This document shows, one piece after another, positions 35,400 to 46,170 of a stretch of 64,000 nt of DNA. The number at the start of each line of letters is the position of its first letter. Position 1 is the stretch's first letter. Source of the DNA: Tuctoria greenei (Eukaryota > Streptophyta > Magnoliopsida > Poales > Poaceae); NCBI GenBank assembly GCA_036927565.1, contig JAYESD010000002.1:82149735-82213734 (forward strand), given 5' to 3'. The notes under the pieces were generated by a model. That model searched no databases. It worked only from the letters and a program-made list of their open reading frames with translations, and was not told where the DNA came from. Position numbers and translations under genes: made by a program.

Positions 35400-36217
35400 A
35401 TTGGCGTTGGGAGAACTAGGGGTAGCGCATCCAAAAGGGAATGGAGGGAATATAACCCATAGAGTACAACACGTTATGGGAGAACAGGTCATACTCACGC
35501 TCAATCCTACAGTTCTCAGTACAGAAGACGGTCCACTCGGACCACCCTCGCTTGCCGCAGCGGGCAGGCCCCTGGTTCCCCCTGTTGGGCAGCGGCAAAC
35601 GCCATCGTCAATGTCGAGCAGCGCCACCGGCGGCGTCCGGGAGGAGGCCTACATAGTAACCTCCAGCTCACGAAAACGTCGAGCCTCTACATGGCTTGAT
35701 TCCGACACCGGCAACACTCCTTGTTGGTCCTCTTCATCACGACGGACCCGACCGCGTTGTCGCCGACGTGGGCCTCGCCTTCGACCTGCCAGATATACTC
35801 GAGGGTGTCGCGGTCCCCGCAGTCAGCGTCGTAGCGGAGCATGGCGAGGACGTAGGCCGCCACCTTGTGGCCGTTCGCAGCCGCCCAGGCAAGGAACTGG
35901 GTGCCCCGCTGCGCCTGCGCGCGGCCGTAGTTGAAGACGAGGTCGAACCCGGTGACGTAGCACGCATGAGGGTTGCCCACGTTGGCCAGGCGCTCCACAA
36001 GGGAGTCGTAGCTCCCGTTCCCGTGCCGTTGGAACCACTCCCAGCTGCTCTCCTGCTCCAGCGCCACGCGCCTGCCCACGATGGGATCACGGCACGCCGC
36101 GTGCATGGCCTTGCAGGTGGCGCGCAAACTGGAGAGGTCGTCCATGGGCTGGGTGGAGGTTGCGGCGACGCACCCCGTGATCAAGACCGCAATATCGTGC
36201 AGCAAGGGGAACTCCAT
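35400..36217 (-). pseudogene. Captured F-box gene fragment, E2 copy
   Basis: The start MEFPLLHDIAVLITGCVA and DDLSSLRATCKAM form an F-box (residues about 3-40), the part that binds SKP1 in SCF ubiquitin ligases. The rest (WFQRHGNGSYDSLVERLANV, ACYVTGFDLVFNYG, NGHKVAAYVLAMLRYD, RQVEGEAH-like) matches a plant F-box family related to At2g35280 that I believe is expanded in grasses. The frame is open for 176 aa, then a TAG at 35687-35689 (CAG in E3). After a frame change the end shows a Cys-rich motif, GWSEWTVFCTENCRIEREYDLF. It is intronless, lies antisense to the element's forward genes, and interrupts a ~790-bp unit, so it looks captured from the host. Confidence 0.8.
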
Positions 36218-36224
36218 GGGCTTA

Positions 36225-37375
36225 TCTCAGGCGGTTGGTAAGTAATACCCGCCTGAGATAAATATATTCTCAGGCAGTTGGTAAGTAATACCCGCCTGAG
36301 ATAAACATTTTTGAAACTACAAGATGTTAATTAACGGCCTGAGAAGATGTTAATTAACTAACGTGCCGCACGAGGTCTGTGGAGAAGTTAAGAAGCTGTG
36401 GTGCAGGGACGCGTGCGCGACGTTCCACATGGATACCAGAGAGACGGAAGGATCTCTGAAGATCGTCTTCCACAGTGGTTTAATTGTACGCCGCACGAGG
36501 TCTGCAAAGAGTTCAATGAGCAATGAACAGAATATTTTGTTCAGGTGGTAGATGTTAATTTTATACAAATGTAGAAGAAAGAATCATCGAATTTGAACAC
36601 AATTTGCAGAATCTAAACATGTTTGAGTATTTATATTGGAATCTAAATAAAAAAGAAGCAAGGGATAAGGAAACTGAAGAACAGTATCGGGAATTATCTC
36701 AGGCGGTTGGTAAGTAATAACCGCCTGAGATAAACATTTTTGAAACTACAAGATGTTAAATAACGGCCTGAGAAGATGTTAATTAACTGACGCGCCGCAC
36801 GAGGTCTGCGGAGAAGTTGAGAAGCCGTGGTGCAGGGACGCGACGTTCCACATGGATACTAGAGAGACAGAATGATCTCTGAAGATCGTCTTCCATAGTG
36901 GTTTAATTGTGCGCCGCACGAGGTTTGCAAAGAGTTCAATGTGCAATGAACAGAATATTTTGTTCAGGTGGTAGATGTTAATTTAGTACAAATGTAGAAG
37001 AAAGAATCTTCGAATTTGAACACAATTTGCAGAATCTAAACATGTTTGAGTATTTATATTGGAATCTAAATAAAAAAGAAGCAAGGGATAAGGAAACTGA
37101 AGAACAGTATCGGGAATTATCTCAGGCGGTTGGTAAGTAATAACCGCCTGAGATAAACATTTTTGAAACTACAAGATGTTAATTAACGGCCTGAGAAGAT
37201 GTTAATTAACTGACGCGCCGCACGAGGTCTACGGAGAAGTTGAGAAGCCGTGGTGCAGGGACACGACGTTCCACATGGATACCAGAGAGACGGAAGGATC
37301 TCTAAAGATCGTCTTCCACAATGGTTTAATTGTGCGCCGCACAAGGTCTGCAAAGAGTTCAATGCGCGGGAAACG
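36225..37375. repeat. Three copies of a ~427-bp block
   Basis: A block holding facing CAGGCGG motifs, GATGTTAATTAACTGACG, a GC-richer 150-bp part (GACGTTCCACATGGATAC...GTTTAATTGTGCGCCGCACG) and the tail TGGTAGATGTTAATTT of the ~790-bp unit is repeated at about 36351, 36775 and 37205. The GC-rich part has an open frame (CATFHMDTRETEGSLKIVF) that I do not recognise. E3 has two copies (56148 and 56575). The last copy leads into the ADP2 leader. Confidence 0.75.
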
Positions 37376-37513
37376 AACCGCTCCCTCGTCTACTCCGCAC
37401 GGACCAGATATAAGGCGCGTCGTCGGTTATGTACAAGAACAAAACTTTTGCACTCCTTTCTTCTTCTTCCATCGTTCCACCTCCTAGCCCAGCGCCGACG
37501 AACCACCACAGCC

Positions 37514-37777
37514 ATGGCCAACCTTCCGCCTCCTAGCCCGCCGAGGCAGCCACCCTGCAAGCGGATACGCTGCAGCTCCCCCGAGAGGGTGAATGACGAC
37601 CAGCGCGTTCCACCGCCGGTGCAGCCGGAGCCACCGGTACAGCCAGAGCAATCGGCTCAGCCGGAGCAGCCGACCCACTCTCCTGCTGCATCGTCGCCGG
37701 AGGAGGAGGAGGAGGAGGAGGAGGAGGAGGAGGAGGAGGGGGAGGAGGAGGAGGAGGAGGAGGACGACGACGACTGA
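37514..37777 (+). pseudogene. Second acidic protein (ADP2), E2 copy, truncated by frameshift
   Basis: It starts MANLPPPSPPRQPPCKRIRC, sharing its first ~28 residues with ADP1, then has Pro/Gln repeats (PPVQPEPPVQPEQ) and a long Glu run. A stop at 37775-37777 truncates it at 87 aa. In E3 the frame continues through Asp and Ser/Asp stretches to HLAWFEKLAERRD, which is still encoded here out of frame near 37885-37918. The Glu/Asp codon run (GAG/GAC repeats) is a slippage-prone microsatellite and the probable cause of the frameshift. Confidence 0.7.
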
Positions 37778-37924
37778 TGATGACGATGATGACGACGAGT
37801 CGTCCTCCAACGACGGCGACGACGATGGCGACCGCCACCATGGTGACGACTACGACGACGACGACGAGTTGGAGGAGGACCGCTTGGCGTGGTTTGAGAA
37901 GTTGGCGGAGAGGAGGGATTAGGC

Positions 37925-39145
37925 GGGGCCGTAGTGTAGTTTTAGGAGTACTTGTAAATATTCCTTTTGTAGTTTTAGGAGTTCTTGTGTTTTGTAATAT
38001 ATTTGTGTTCATTCGTGTCAATGAATACTGGTGTGTTAGAATTTCTGGATTTCAATCAAGTGAATGTGCTCTAAATGCTCATATGTATATGAGCATTTAG
38101 TTAGAATGGTGGATAATTTGAAGTTTGACATGTTGGAATGCTTTTAAAAAAATTCATACATGTATAAATTATACAAATATGTTCATACCAACAATTTTGA
38201 GTGAAGGAACGTTTTTTTATGAGATACACAAATGTGAATAATATATGAGTAGAAATTAATTTGATATTTACCAAAACATTACAATGTCACCTATACGAGT
38301 TTTAAAAATATTTTGTTCAGGTGGCATTATCTCAGGCGGTTGGTAAGTAATACCCGCCTGAGATAATCATCTTCTCAGACGGTTATTAAGTACCAACAGT
38401 CTGTGAAGATATTTACTTCTCAATTAATATTCTTGATTAAATATCTTTTCAGGCGGTTGGTAAGTAAAACCCGCCTAAGATAAAGTTAAAAACCGCCTGT
38501 GAAAAACCGACGTCTATATAAGGACCCCTCACCACAGTCAAAACGCAACCCTAGAGAATTTATATCGATGCCGCAAGGCTGTTGAATTTCCCCTGCGCCA
38601 CGCCGCTGCTCAACCCCGCACCGCCACTTCTCCACCCAGCCAGCCCACCGTGCTGATGCCTCCCCACCGTGCTGACGCCTCTGCAAGGTAAATGTAGTTT
38701 CCTTACTTTTTCTTTGTATATTTTCATTAGCTGATAAGCTATTAGTTTTGTGTGTTCTGGTATATGGATTTTGTTCTTTTGCATGTGTAAGGACTATATG
38801 GATTGTGTTCAGGTATATTGATGTATGGACTATATGGATTGTTTCCTTTTTGTACCTATTATGTGACATGAATATGATGTTTAATTAACAAATGCTATTT
38901 TAATATATATAAGATGCATCTGGGCCTGTTTCCCGATATAACGGACCGGATGCCACCCAGACCTAGCCCATGCTGCAGGGCCTGTTCCCCCCTTTGACTC
39001 CGTCCGCCTCAAGACATCGCCCGTCTCCTACATTAGTCGCCCTAATCATACTTGTTATGTCTCTGTAAATTCATTTTATAGAAGACCTTTAGAGAATATT
39101 TGTGGCCAAATTTTGTAAATCTGACAAAAATTCTATTATTGAAGC
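37925..39145 (+). promoter_or_regulatory. TNP2 promoter and leader, E2
   Basis: After a partial ~790-bp unit (38070-38330) come facing motifs CAGGCGGTTGGTAAG...CCGCCTAAGATAA (38330-38510) and the TATA box TATATAAGG (38515-38523). A GC-rich leader follows, with a donor-like AAGGTAAATG at about 38688, and then an AT-rich intron-like stretch up to the ATG at 39146. E3 has the same arrangement. The first intron would be about 430 bp. Confidence 0.6.
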
Positions 39146-42100
39146 ATGGATCGTCGAACGTGGATGTATAACATGCCAAGACCCGATCCTATGTACATTC
39201 ATAATGTTGCAAATTTTATTGAAGCATCCAAGAGACATGGGAAGTTGCAAAAGATAGATGACATATTATGTCCATGTATCGACTGCGAAAATAAGATTGC
39301 TTGGACGGATACTATAGTAATCCCATCTCATTTGGTGAAAAGAGGTTTCAAAAATAACTACACAATATGGACAGAGCATGGTGAGTTAGATACACATGAT
39401 GTGGATAAAGATGATGAGAGAGGATCAGATGATGATAATGTTCATATCGATGATGGTAGTGACAATCAAGCTGGTGATGATGATGATGAGTTCGATTGTG
39501 AGGAGATGTTGCGTCACATTGAACCATATGTACTGACTTCTATGGGAGCAAGCAAAGGTTTAAGTAAAATGGAGACATTGCAGAATGCGGCGACAGAGCT
39601 TTTATATGATGAATCAAACGGTTGTGATAAAAGTTTACTACATTGCGTGCAGTCTTAGAACTATTAAAGTTGAAAGCTACGCACGGATGGTCCGATTGTA
39701 GTTTCTCTGATCTTTTGAATCTTCTGGCAGAAATTCTTCCAAATCCAAATAAACTGCCCAGAAGCACTTATAAAGCGAAGAAACTTCTTTGCCTGATGGC
39801 ACTAGGTGTGACAAAAATACACGCTTGTGTGAACCATTGTATTCTGTATCGCAAAGAGCATGAGCTTGCAACTAGATGCCCAATTTGTGGTGTCAGTAGA
39901 TACAAGAAGGAATACAATCACCAGTATGTTACCAACATGAAAAAGACTCAGAAGAATAAGAAGTTTATTATTGGTCCTGAAGGTGACGATGACGATAGTT
40001 CTGGCGATGCAGACGGGAAGAATAAGAGAAAATTTTCTGCATTGGTGATGTAGTACCTTCCGGTAATTGATCGCTTGAAGCGTTTGTTCTCAAACCCTAG
40101 GGAGGCTGAACTTATGCGTTGGCATTCCGAGCAACGCAAGAAGAATGAAAAACATATACGACACCCTGGTGATGCAACGCAGTGGAAAATTTTTGATATT
40201 CAGTATCCAGAATTTGCGAAGGAAATCAGAAATGTGAGGTTTGCCTTGGGTACATATGAAATGAATCCGTTTGGTGAAAAAAGGAGCATACACAGCACAT
40301 GTCCCGTGGTCTTAACTATGTACAACCTACCAACGTGGTTGTGTCACAAAAGGAAATATATCTTATTATCTGTTCTTATCCAAGGTCCGAAACAACCCGA
40401 CATCAAAATTGATGTGTTATTGGAACCTTTAATGGAAGATATGGCCAAATTGTGGAATGAAGGGGTACGTACATGGGATGAGTACAAGCGGGAGTATTTC
40501 ACGCTAAGAGCAATGATATTCATTACCGTGCATGATTATCCCGGACTGTTTACATTATCGGGACAAATGAAAGGGAAGAAAGGTTGCGTTAGGTGCGTGG
40601 ATAGAACTGGATTTCTATACCTCACTTCATCTAGAAAGACGGTGTACATGAGACATCGACGGTTTTTGATAGATACACGCAAGTATAGGAAGATGAAAGA
40701 ACAATTTGATAACAAAATCGAAGAAGATACTGCACCGAAACCATACAGTGGAAAACTTGTATTGGAAATGGTCAAGAACATTCATATTGCTTTCGGTAAG
40801 GGAAAAATAGTAAAGGAATTAAGAGAAAGAAAAGTACATCTTCAGATGATACAACTGACATGGCTTTCAAGAAACAATAAATTTTTTTCAAGTATCTTCC
40901 GTATTGGAAAAATCTGGAATTTTGCCATAGTATTGATTTGATGCACGTTACAAAGAATGTATTTGACAGGATCATTGGGACCTTGCTGGACATGCCGAGG
41001 AAAATAAAGGCGGATTAAATTCAGGTATGGACCTAGTAAATCTTGATTTGAGACCGGAGCTTCATCCAGTAGAAAAGGCGAACGGGAAGCATTACCTTCC
41101 CCCAGCCAGCTACAACTTGACGCTAGAAGAGAAAAAAGCAATTTGCGAATGCTTGAGTGGGATCAAAGTGCACACAAGTTTCTCATCCAATATCCGCAAA
41201 CTAGTCTCGATGAAAGACTTGTCTTTATTCGGTTATAATTCTCACGACTGTCACATGATGATGACCGTTTTCCTTGCCATTGCAATAAGAGTAATCAAAC
41301 CTGAGCATATAAAAGTTGTCATCACACGTTTGTGTTTCTTCTTCAATGCAGTATCGCAAAAGGTGATAGCACGTGAAGATTTAGACTATCTGAAAACATA
41401 CATCATCTAGACAATGTGCAAGCTTGAGATGTGTTTCCCACCATCCCTTTTTGATATGCAAGTACACCTAATCATACATCTTGTTGATCAGATAAAAGCA
41501 TTGGGGCCACTATATTTACATCATATGTTTTTGTTGGAGAGATATTTAGGAGTATTAAAAGGTTATGTGCGGAACCGTGCTCACCCAGAGGGTTCAATTA
41601 TGGAAGGATACACCACTGAAGAAGTGATTGAGGGTTGCGCTGATTACATCAAAGATGGAAAGTTGATAGGTGTGCTTATACCGGTACATGAGGGTAGACT
41701 ACGTGGGAGAGGCAGAGTGGGTAAGAAAACTTTTATTGTTCAAGATTACAAGAATGTACACCGTGCACATTTTGGTGTACTACAACAGCTCGCAATAGCT
41801 GAGCCGTACATCGAGGAACACCAAATTGAGCTTCATGATAAAAACCAAGACCGCATAGAGGACTGGATCATGAAAGAGCACAGAAGATGTTTCACTGAAT
41901 GGTTAATGGACAAAAATATATCATACGGAAACACTATAGAAGAGGCAACAATGAAGAAGTTAGCTTCTGGCCCATCTGCTTTGGTAACATCATGGCAAGC
42001 ATATGACATCAATGGTTACACATTTTACACTAAAGAAAAAGACGGTAAGAGTGTTGCACAAAATAGTGGTGTTTGTATTGAGGCTTATGATTCATAAGGG

Positions 42101-42534
42101 CAGAAGACCACATACTTCGGGTTCATAGAGGAAATATGGGAACTCGATTAATGGTAATGCCCGTATTTAAGTGCCAATGGGTCAAATATCCTGATGGTTT
42201 GAAAGTGGACAATCACGGGCTGACACTGGTAGACTTGAATAAAGTGGGTTACAAAGATGACCTGTGGGTTCTCGCCGATAATGTTGTACAAGTTTTTTAT
42301 GTTCAAGATCCAGAAACTGAGAAGTTGCATGTAGTTGTTTCTAGAAAGCAAAATATTGTTGGGGTTGAGAATGTGGGAGATAATGAAGAGGAATATAATC
42401 ACTATGAAGAGATGTACCTTTTCACCAAACCAGAAAACATCAAGCGCGTAGAGAGAAGCATTAAAAAGAATTTGAAACCCTATATGCGAGAAGATGTCAA
42501 TGCTGGAAAAAATGTATATAGCAATGCAAGATGA
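39146..42534 (+). pseudogene. TNP2 transposase, E2 copy, degraded
   Basis: Frames in order: 39146-39658, 39643-40053, 40075-40941, 41027-41410, 41414-42097 and 42136-42534. The Transpos_assoc N-terminus (WMYNMPRPDP, CPCIDCENK) is followed by the catalytic Transposase_21 region (CPICGVSRYKKEY, NPREAELMRWHSEQRKK, GCVRCVDRTGFLYLTSS), the DUF4218 part (PLYLHHMFLLERYLGVLKGY) and the DUF4216 part (SWQAYDINGYTFYTKEKDGK). Breaks include a frameshift near 39640, a TAG at 40051-40053, a T-run frameshift near 40880, a stop at 41408-41410 and a TAA at 42095-42097. It cannot make full-length transposase. The stop at 42534 is 137 bp from the first ATG of the SUMO E2-like gene. Confidence 0.9.
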
Positions 42535-42670
42535 TATATATTGTATATATTTGTATCTTCTGAAATCAACTTAGAACAATGTTGGTATATGGATTGTGTC
42601 CTTTTGCATTTGTGTACATATGCGTTTGGACTCAATAATTTGGAAGTTTGGAAGTTTGGTATTTCAGATA

Positions 42671-43510
42671 ATGATGTCTCGGGCGTGTAGCCAATTGAAG
42701 GAGGAGCGCTTGGCGTGGCGCAAGAACCATCCCCATGTATGTACATATGGCACACCGGTCGCATGGTTTTATATACATATGTATCTGTAATGGACTGATG
42801 AACTTAACTGTAGTTTGTTTTTCCATCTTGTTTGTTTTTGGTATTTTCAATTTCTCCGCGTAGGGTTTCTCTACGAAGCCTAAATCAGGAGATTTATTGA
42901 AGTGGCAGTGCATCGTCCCCGGTAAAGAAGGGGTAAGTCATGAAGAACAAGCACAATATGAGTTTAACCATCGTCCTCCTATTAATAAATTTCTTTTGCA
43001 GACTGAATGGGAAGATGGTTACTACCCCCTGACAATCTCCTCCTCTGAGGACTATCCCTTGGTGCCTCCAAGATGCGCCTTTCCAATTGGGTTCTTCCAC
43101 CCAAATGTCCATCGTTCGGGAGAACTCTGCATCAGGATTCTCGATCAAGAGACTGTAAGATAGACCTATTTTGTTCATGTAATTATTACATATAATTGTT
43201 GTCGAACTTATTTGAACTGGTTTCTTATATTGCTTAAATTATATTTCGTAGGGGTGGTGCAGTGCTTTTACAATCAAAACTATACTACTTGAAGTTCAGC
43301 GTTTGCTGCATCAGCCAAATGTGCCTGATGTTGAAAATGATTGCTATAATCTACTTATCAAGGTTAGATGACACTTTGACTTAGTGACCAATGTAGGTTA
43401 TTCATTCCTCCTTCGACATTTGTTAATTTAAATAATGTCAATATTTTCAGGATCCAGCGGAATATAAGAGACGTGTTCGGGAGCAAGCAGGACGGTACAA
43501 TTTAGATTGA
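42671..43510 (+). CDS. SUMO-conjugating enzyme E2 (SCE1/UBC9-like), E2 copy, complete
   Basis: Five exons: 42671-42736, 42864-42932, 43002-43154, 43252-43362 and 43451-43510. All introns are GT-AG and 50-130 bp. The product is 152 aa (151 if the second ATG is used, which matches the MSR start of plant SCE1). Landmarks: the basic N-terminus LAWRKNHPH (residues 14-22) that contacts SUMO in UBC9; WQCIVPGKEG; GYYPLTI; FPIGFFHPNV with HPN at 78-80; active-site Cys88 in SGELCIRIL; and the C-terminal EYKRRVREQAGRYNLD. It resembles UBC9 rather than ubiquitin E2s in the GFFHPNV-SG-LC-IL block and in the end. It follows TNP2 directly. Whether it charges SUMO is not tested. Confidence 0.85.
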
Positions 43511-43729
43511 TCGATGGGAGCTTTATCGTCGATCTATAATGAATGTAGCATGATTTTTGTTCAGTGTGAAGAAATTATCTTTGAACAATTGTAAAGCCTC
43601 TAATGGTGTATTATCACAATTAAGCCAGGCGAACTGGTGATCGAGCATTTCCTATAATGCATTAATGTACTAGTATCCGCTCATCTGTGTTTTTTTCCTG
43701 ATACAATTTTCCCTGCAGCGACTACATAC

Positions 43730-44358
43730 GGTTGTGATAATTGCAACGACTACATCCCTGTAATTTCAATGAAAACCGCTTGTGATAATTGAACAACTAC
43801 ATACGTTTCTTAAACAATGACCGCCACTGAAAATACATGATCTTCTAAGGCCGTTGTTAACCAAGAATCATTTATGAAGTTCATTGCATTACAGGCGGTT
43901 ATTAATTAAGAACCGTCAACGAAGATCAAGTATTTACCCAAGCGGTTGCTATTTAAAATCCGTCTATGAAGTTCATTGCATTATAGATGATTCTTAATTA
44001 AGAACCGCCAATGAAGATCATGTATTTACCCAGACGGTTGTTTTTTAAAATCCGCCTGTGAACTTCAATGGATTACAGACGGTTCTTAATTAAGAACGTC
44101 TATGATGATCATGTATTTACCCAGGCGGTTATTTCTTAAAATCCGTCTATGAAGTTCATTGCATTATAGACGGTTCTTAATTAAGAACCGTCTGTGAAGA
44201 TCATGTATTTACCCAGACGGTTGTTCTTTAAAATCCGTCTGTGTTGTTCTGTCATCACAAGCGGTTATTATATCATTCGTCATCACAGTCGCATATTTTT
44301 AAGGACCACCTGTGTTTAAAAATTTCAGGCGCCTGCAAAAATGCTTTTTGTAGTAGTG
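43730..44358. repeat. E2 A-end subterminal repeats
   Basis: Facing copies of GGTTCTTAATTAAGAACCG are linked by ATCATGTATTTACCCAGACG and repeat every ~60 bp up to the A-type tip at 44358. The same array lies at 63190-63747 (E3) and, inverted, at 1739-2215 (E1). The stretch 43511-43730 is 3' untranslated sequence of the SUMO E2-like gene. Confidence 0.85.
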
Positions 44359-44610
44359 TGCAAAATCACGGACATCGTGAAGCGGTCATCACGTCGGTCG
44401 GTGGTGACCTTCTTGACGGCATCCCACAGGCCAAGAGCCTCCAGGCTGACCCTCATTACCAACGACCATTCGTGGTAATTGGTCTTCGATAGCATCGGCA
44501 ATTCCACCGATGAGGAATTGGGACGACACGCTCTACTGCGATGGATCCGCTGGTGCCCGGCATCGTTGGGCAGCCTAGCTTCAAAGGTGGGGTCGTCATC
44601 TTTTCCTCCG
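44359..44610 (-). pseudogene. Copia-type gag, N-terminal segment
   Basis: On the minus strand it encodes ELPMLSKTNYHEWSLVMRVS followed by LEALGLWDAVKK, the standard N-terminal pattern of plant Ty1/copia Gag. It begins just inside the LTR and primer-binding site and ends where E2 inserted. The region upstream of the Gag start has an open but degraded frame. Confidence 0.88.
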
Positions 44611-44624
44611 GCTCTGATGCCAAT
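44611..44624 (-). promoter_or_regulatory. tRNA primer-binding site of the copia-like element
   Basis: Directly inside the LTR, the minus strand reads ATTGGCATCAGAGC, one base from the TGGTATCAGAGC complementary to initiator Met-tRNA that primes reverse transcription in many plant copia elements. It fixes the element's orientation: transcription runs right to left in this window. Confidence 0.85.
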
Positions 44625-45068
44625 TGTTGGAACAGGAGTACACTCAAGCACTATAATTTTTATTATCAAGAACTCACTACTCTGTTCAGTTTTTCACTAG
44701 GGAGTACAAAGCATTTTATAGCCAGAGATACACCACAGCTGCACGTACTCTCCACTCATGATCTCCCGACCGTTACTCAGCGTCGATCTTATCCGGAGAC
44801 CACCAAGACTCGGCCTTCAACGGACTCCTGCTATCAAGCCGCTGGTGACTGACTCTTTCGCGTATTATACGCTGGCCACCGATTCTTCAGGCAACTAATA
44901 CGTGCATGCTACTATGACTCAGCTATTCTACCGTGACTCGAACAACTAGATAACGAACACATGCAGCTAACAGAACCTTACCGTGCATGTAGCAACACTA
45001 CGGCACAACCACGTGCATGACCAACGCACGCGCACACACAGCACCACGTGTCGTTGTTTATTCCAACA
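44625..45068 (-). mobile_element. Complete LTR (444 bp) of the copia-like gag-only element
   Basis: Starts TGTTGGAA and ends TTCCAACA, an 8-bp perfect inverted repeat with canonical TG...CA ends. It is the upstream LTR on the minus strand and pairs with the incomplete copy at about 1017-1408. The adjacent primer-binding site confirms its boundary. The 5-bp target duplication would be ATAGA at 45069-45073, but its partner is lost at the left. Confidence 0.9.
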
Positions 45069-45130
45069 ATAGACAATACAGTCAGATAAGGGAATGCATA
45101 AACAATTTAGTGTTTGATTATTTCTTGTAT
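45069..45130. other. Short flanking DNA between the retroelement and E4
   Basis: 62 bp of AT-rich sequence with no recognised feature. It is the only DNA in the window not assigned to an element and may be the original insertion site of the copia-like element. Confidence 0.5.
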
Positions 45131-45171
45131 CGTTACTACAATAAGCCTCATCGCAGAAGGCTCCAAACGTA
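45131..45171. mobile_element. Tip of CACTA element E4, cut by E3
   Basis: CGTTACTACAATAAGCC is the B-type tip with two changed bases in its first four. It continues CTCATCGCAGAAGGCTCCAAACGTA and resumes at 63748 after E3. The rest of E4 lies beyond the window. TAT at 45128-45130 would be its target duplication. Confidence 0.85.
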
Positions 45172-46005
45172 CACTGCTACAATAAGCCTCATCACAGGCG
45201 GCTCCAAACCTATTATCACAAACGACTTTTAAAACCGCCTGAAACGAGGAGTCTGTGATAATCCGCAATTTCACAGGCAGAGAAGTGATACCGCCTGTGA
45301 AGACATATTATCATAGGCGGTTCTTTACTTAGGCTAGCCACCTGTGAAGACACATACCATAGACGGTTCTTTACTTAGGCTAGCCGCCTGTGAAGATACT
45401 TTATCACAGACGGGTCGTGCAGCATATATAACCGCCTGTGATAAATGTCTTATCACAGACGGGTATTGAAGCATAACTAACTGCCTATGATAATGTGTCT
45501 TCACAGACGGGTATTGAAACATAACTAACCGCCTGTGATAATTTGTCTTCACGGACGGGTATTGAAGCATAACTAACCGCCTATGATAATGTGTCTTCAC
45601 AGACAGGTATTGAGGCATAACTAACCGCCTATGATAATGTGTCTTCACAGACGGGTATTGAAGCATAACTAACCGCCTATGATAATATGTCTTCACAGAC
45701 GGATATTGAAGCATAACTAACCGCCTATGATAATATGTCTTCACAGGCGGGTATTGAAGCATAATTAACCGATTATGATAATGGTGTTATCACAGACGGA
45801 CGTTTACCTACATCAGCCGTCTGTGAAGACCCTTTAACGCAGCCAGTTTCTACCATAACAGTACTGCCTGTGAAAATTAGGTTATCACAGATGTTTCTTT
45901 ACTTGTATCTAGCCGCCTGTGATAATTGTTTTTCACAGTCATGCCTAGCTGTTGGTTAATAACCGCCTGTGATAAGGTATAACCTATGCAGTACTACTGC
46001 TGTTA
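45172..46005. repeat. E3 B-end subterminal repeats
   Basis: About twenty copies of facing CAGGCGG/CCGCCTG-type motifs. Between 45430 and 45780 a ~62-bp unit (GTCTTCACAGACGGGTATTGAAGCATAACTAACCGCC type) repeats six times in tandem. The B end is longer and more regular than the A end. Confidence 0.9.
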
Positions 46006-46170
46006 TTTCTAATTTCCAGGTCAATTCAATATAATCACAGAACAAAAAACAACAATATCATCATAGAACAAAAGTCAACAATATTATCATCATAGAAGTA
46101 AATTTCACTAAAACAATATACATATGTACAAGTTACAGATACAATTCATCTCAAAGTTTACAAGTTTTCA

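Larger units (their letters stand above)
15346..44358 (+). mobile_element. CACTA element E2 (B end left, A end right), target duplication TGC, with E5 nested inside
   Basis: The left tip is CACTGCTACAATAAGC at 15346. The right tip at 44358 is the reverse complement of CACTACTACAAAAAGC. TGC lies at 15343-15345 and 44359-44361. It spans 29.0 kb, or about 19.7 kb without E5 and its duplication. Content from B to A: gene 1 (minus), ADP1, a ~790-bp array, an antisense F-box fragment, ADP2, TNP2 and the SUMO E2-like gene. The gene order is the same as in E3. Confidence 0.92.

Noticed and set aside
36363..36568. Possible gene in the block with EVCGEVKKLWCRDACATFHM
   Set aside because: Too short and repeated three times; no match I recognise. 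Kept only as a possible captured fragment.
1739..44358. A single giant element from 1739 to 44358, since both tips are A-type and flanked by TGC
   Set aside because: CACTA elements need two complementary ends, and the B-type tips at 14911 and 15346 are also flanked by TGC. The gag pieces at 1738, 14912-15345 and 44359 join in order only if E1 and E2 are separate insertions.
45430..45780. Regular ~62-bp repeats resembling a CRISPR array
   Set aside because: The spacers are themselves repeats, the setting is a CACTA end in plant nuclear DNA, and no cas gene is present.
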